In this document: positions 13,926-14,604 of the stretch, one piece after another
Layout of the letters: each line of letters begins with the position of its first letter
How positions within the stretch are numbered: position 1 is the stretch's first letter
Assembly: GCA_031276335.1 (NCBI GenBank)
Contig: JAISNH010000033.1
Location: 1-14,604, forward strand
From: Rickettsiales bacterium
GTDB lineage: Bacteria > Pseudomonadota > Alphaproteobacteria > Rs-D84 > CACZYB01
Direction of reading: 5' to 3'
DNA: 14,604 nt
The notes under the pieces: generated by a model
Told to the model about the DNA's origin: nothing
What the model saw: the letters and a program-made list of their open reading frames with translations, nothing else
Database searches by the model: none
Made by a program: the position numbers and the translations under genes

Positions 13926-13953
13926 ATTATATACCGGGGCGGGCAAAACTCAA
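13926..13953 (-). promoter_or_regulatory. promoter of the DUF362/EF-hand pair
   Basis: Minus-strand TTGAGT (13953-13948), 16-base spacer, perfect TATAAT (13931-13926). The start would be near 13919, giving a leader of about 27 bases with the ribosome site. Same -35 word and spacing as the tRNA-Ser promoter. Confidence 0.65.
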
Positions 13954-14174
13954 CAACTAAATTGCGCGCCCGCGCGCCTCTGGGCAGGCTTGAAGAACGA
14001 TGCGCGGCGCCGGAGGAGAGATTTCTAACGCATGGAAAATCGATCGTGGCGGGACGGCCTCCCCGCCCTTTTGAGCGAGCTTGAAACGCACCGCCGATCC
14101 GGATGAATCCGGTGCCTCGATAAACGTCCCGGCCTTAGAAAAACAGGGCTGCGAATCGGGCGTGCATTTTATGC
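13954..14174. other. gap between divergent genes, no supported gene
   Basis: Part of a 326-base gap. GGCGGG (14048-14053) and CCCGCC (14062-14067) form a 6-bp stem followed by CTTTT on the plus strand, a weak terminator shape with no gene in front of it. CCGGA-TGAA-TCCGG (about 14099-14112) is a second small hairpin. A minus-strand frame of 74 codons covers it but has no ribosome site and runs into the promoter at 13926-13953, so I do not call it. Confidence 0.35.
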
Positions 14175-14203
14175 TTGCCATAACGGGAAATAGGTTGTAA
14201 AAA
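14175..14203 (+). promoter_or_regulatory. candidate promoter of the exported Lys/Ala-rich protein
   Basis: TTGCCA (14175-14180), 17-base spacer, TAAAAA (14198-14203). The -35 is good, the -10 only fair, and the start near 14210 would leave a very short leader ending in GGAGAAGG before the ATG at 14219. Confidence 0.3.
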
Positions 14204-14218
14204 TATTCTTGGAGAAGG

Positions 14219-14604
14219 ATGAAAGGGACAAAAGGAATGCAAAAAGGGTTGTATCTGTTTTTGGCTTTGTCTTTGAGCTACAGCCAAGAGGCTTCTTCCC
14301 AATCGTCTAGGAGGGCGGGGGTTTCCGCGGTTTCGCGGCGCCCCCTGTCTTTTTCCCCATCCAAGAAAATCATAACCCTCGACGACATACAGGCTCAGGC
14401 CCCCAACGTCGCCTTCATTCCGGACGAAGCCGATGCGATTTCGTATGAAAGCATCCTTCTGGGCGTTTCCGAGCAGGCCGTAGCGAAGGCCTCGGATCCC
14501 CAAAAACCGGCCGCGCCGGAAAAGAAAACCGCCGCCGTTAAACCGGCCGCGAAGGCCGCGCGCCCGAAATCGAAGGAAACCGCGCGCGCAGCCGCGCCGA
14601 AGAG
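14219..14604 (+). CDS. exported Lys/Ala/Pro-rich protein, 3' end beyond window
   Basis: Open frame running off the right edge; 128 complete codons are visible. The N-terminus (MKGTKGMQKGLYLFLALSLS) is a plausible signal peptide with likely cleavage near SYSQEASS. Residues about 50-90 form a mixed-charge segment (ITLDDIQAQAPNVAFIPDEA), and from about 93 the sequence becomes a Lys/Ala/Pro-rich stretch, as in periplasm-spanning linkers or nucleic-acid-binding tails. I do not recognise the family. The ATG at 14219 has GGAG (14211-14214) four bases before it; a second ATG at 14237 with AAAAGGA upstream is an alternative and keeps the signal peptide. An opposing 122-codon minus frame is judged a shadow. 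It is divergent from the DUF362 pair. Confidence 0.6.
   Translation, partial: MKGTKGMQKGLYLFLALSLSYSQEASSQSSRRAGVSAVSRRPLSFSPSKKIITLDDIQAQAPNVAFIPDEADAISYESILLGVSEQAVAKASDPQKPAAPEKKTAAVKPAAKAARPKSKETARAAAPK

Noticed and set aside
13957..14181. 74-codon minus-strand frame in the divergent gap
   Set aside because: No ribosome site, runs into the DUF362 promoter, and has no recognisable domain.
14135..14503. 122-codon minus-strand frame at the right end
   Set aside because: The opposing plus-strand frame has a ribosome site, a signal peptide and matching codon use; the minus frame has none of these.

Overview
The window looks like chromosomal DNA from an alphaproteobacterium, probably an uncultured, moderately GC-rich lineage. 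I infer this from family content and gene order, not from any database match. The pointers are a BamB/YfgM-type pair, a small coiled-coil gene in front of zapA, a mitofilin (Mic60)-like gene followed by a HemY N-terminal-domain gene, and an rpsB-tsf pair. Coding is dense, ATA is a frequent Ile codon, and several clear sigma70-type promoters can be read by eye.

Layout. Positions 1-3617 are on the minus strand: the 5' two thirds of mreB (cut by the window edge, with its own promoter), and upstream of it the chain rph > YfgM-like > bamB (RNase PH, membrane-anchored TPR protein, lipoprotein of outer-membrane protein assembly). From a shared AT-rich gap a plus-strand cell-envelope operon runs the other way (3714-5591): coiled-coil protein, ZapA, Mic60-like protein and an 88-residue protein that is only the membrane domain of HemY. 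A convergent tRNA-Ser(GGA) closes that block. Next come an AlkD-type DNA alkylation repair gene, a long inverted repeat, an SDR oxidoreductase, a minus-strand DUF378 membrane protein with a textbook UUCG terminator, and dnaJ.

Positions 9012-9682 are the least ordinary part. A minus-strand small-protein gene has its strong ribosome site and ATG in a different frame from its body. Beside it lie a plus-strand terminator with no obvious gene in front of it, another hairpin, and the rpsB promoter and leader. rpsB and tsf follow, then a strong promoter and two tandem tRNA-Val genes (GAC and CAC), then an unrecognised gene with four cysteines. A minus-strand pair (12271-13892) encodes a DUF362-type double [4Fe-4S] protein and an exported EF-hand protein with Leu-Lys repeats, driven by a near-consensus promoter. 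The last 390 bases hold the start of a plus-strand exported, Lys/Ala/Pro-rich protein that runs off the window.

Most genes are housekeeping: shape (MreB), division (ZapA), envelope biogenesis (BamB, YfgM-like, Mic60-like), RNA maturation (RNase PH), translation (S2, EF-Ts, tRNAs) and protein folding (DnaJ). I see no CRISPR array, transposase, phage module or defence system. The best leads are the ZapA/Mic60/HemY-N operon, the frame-disrupted small gene, the inverted repeat at 6604-6669, and the iron-sulphur/EF-hand pair.
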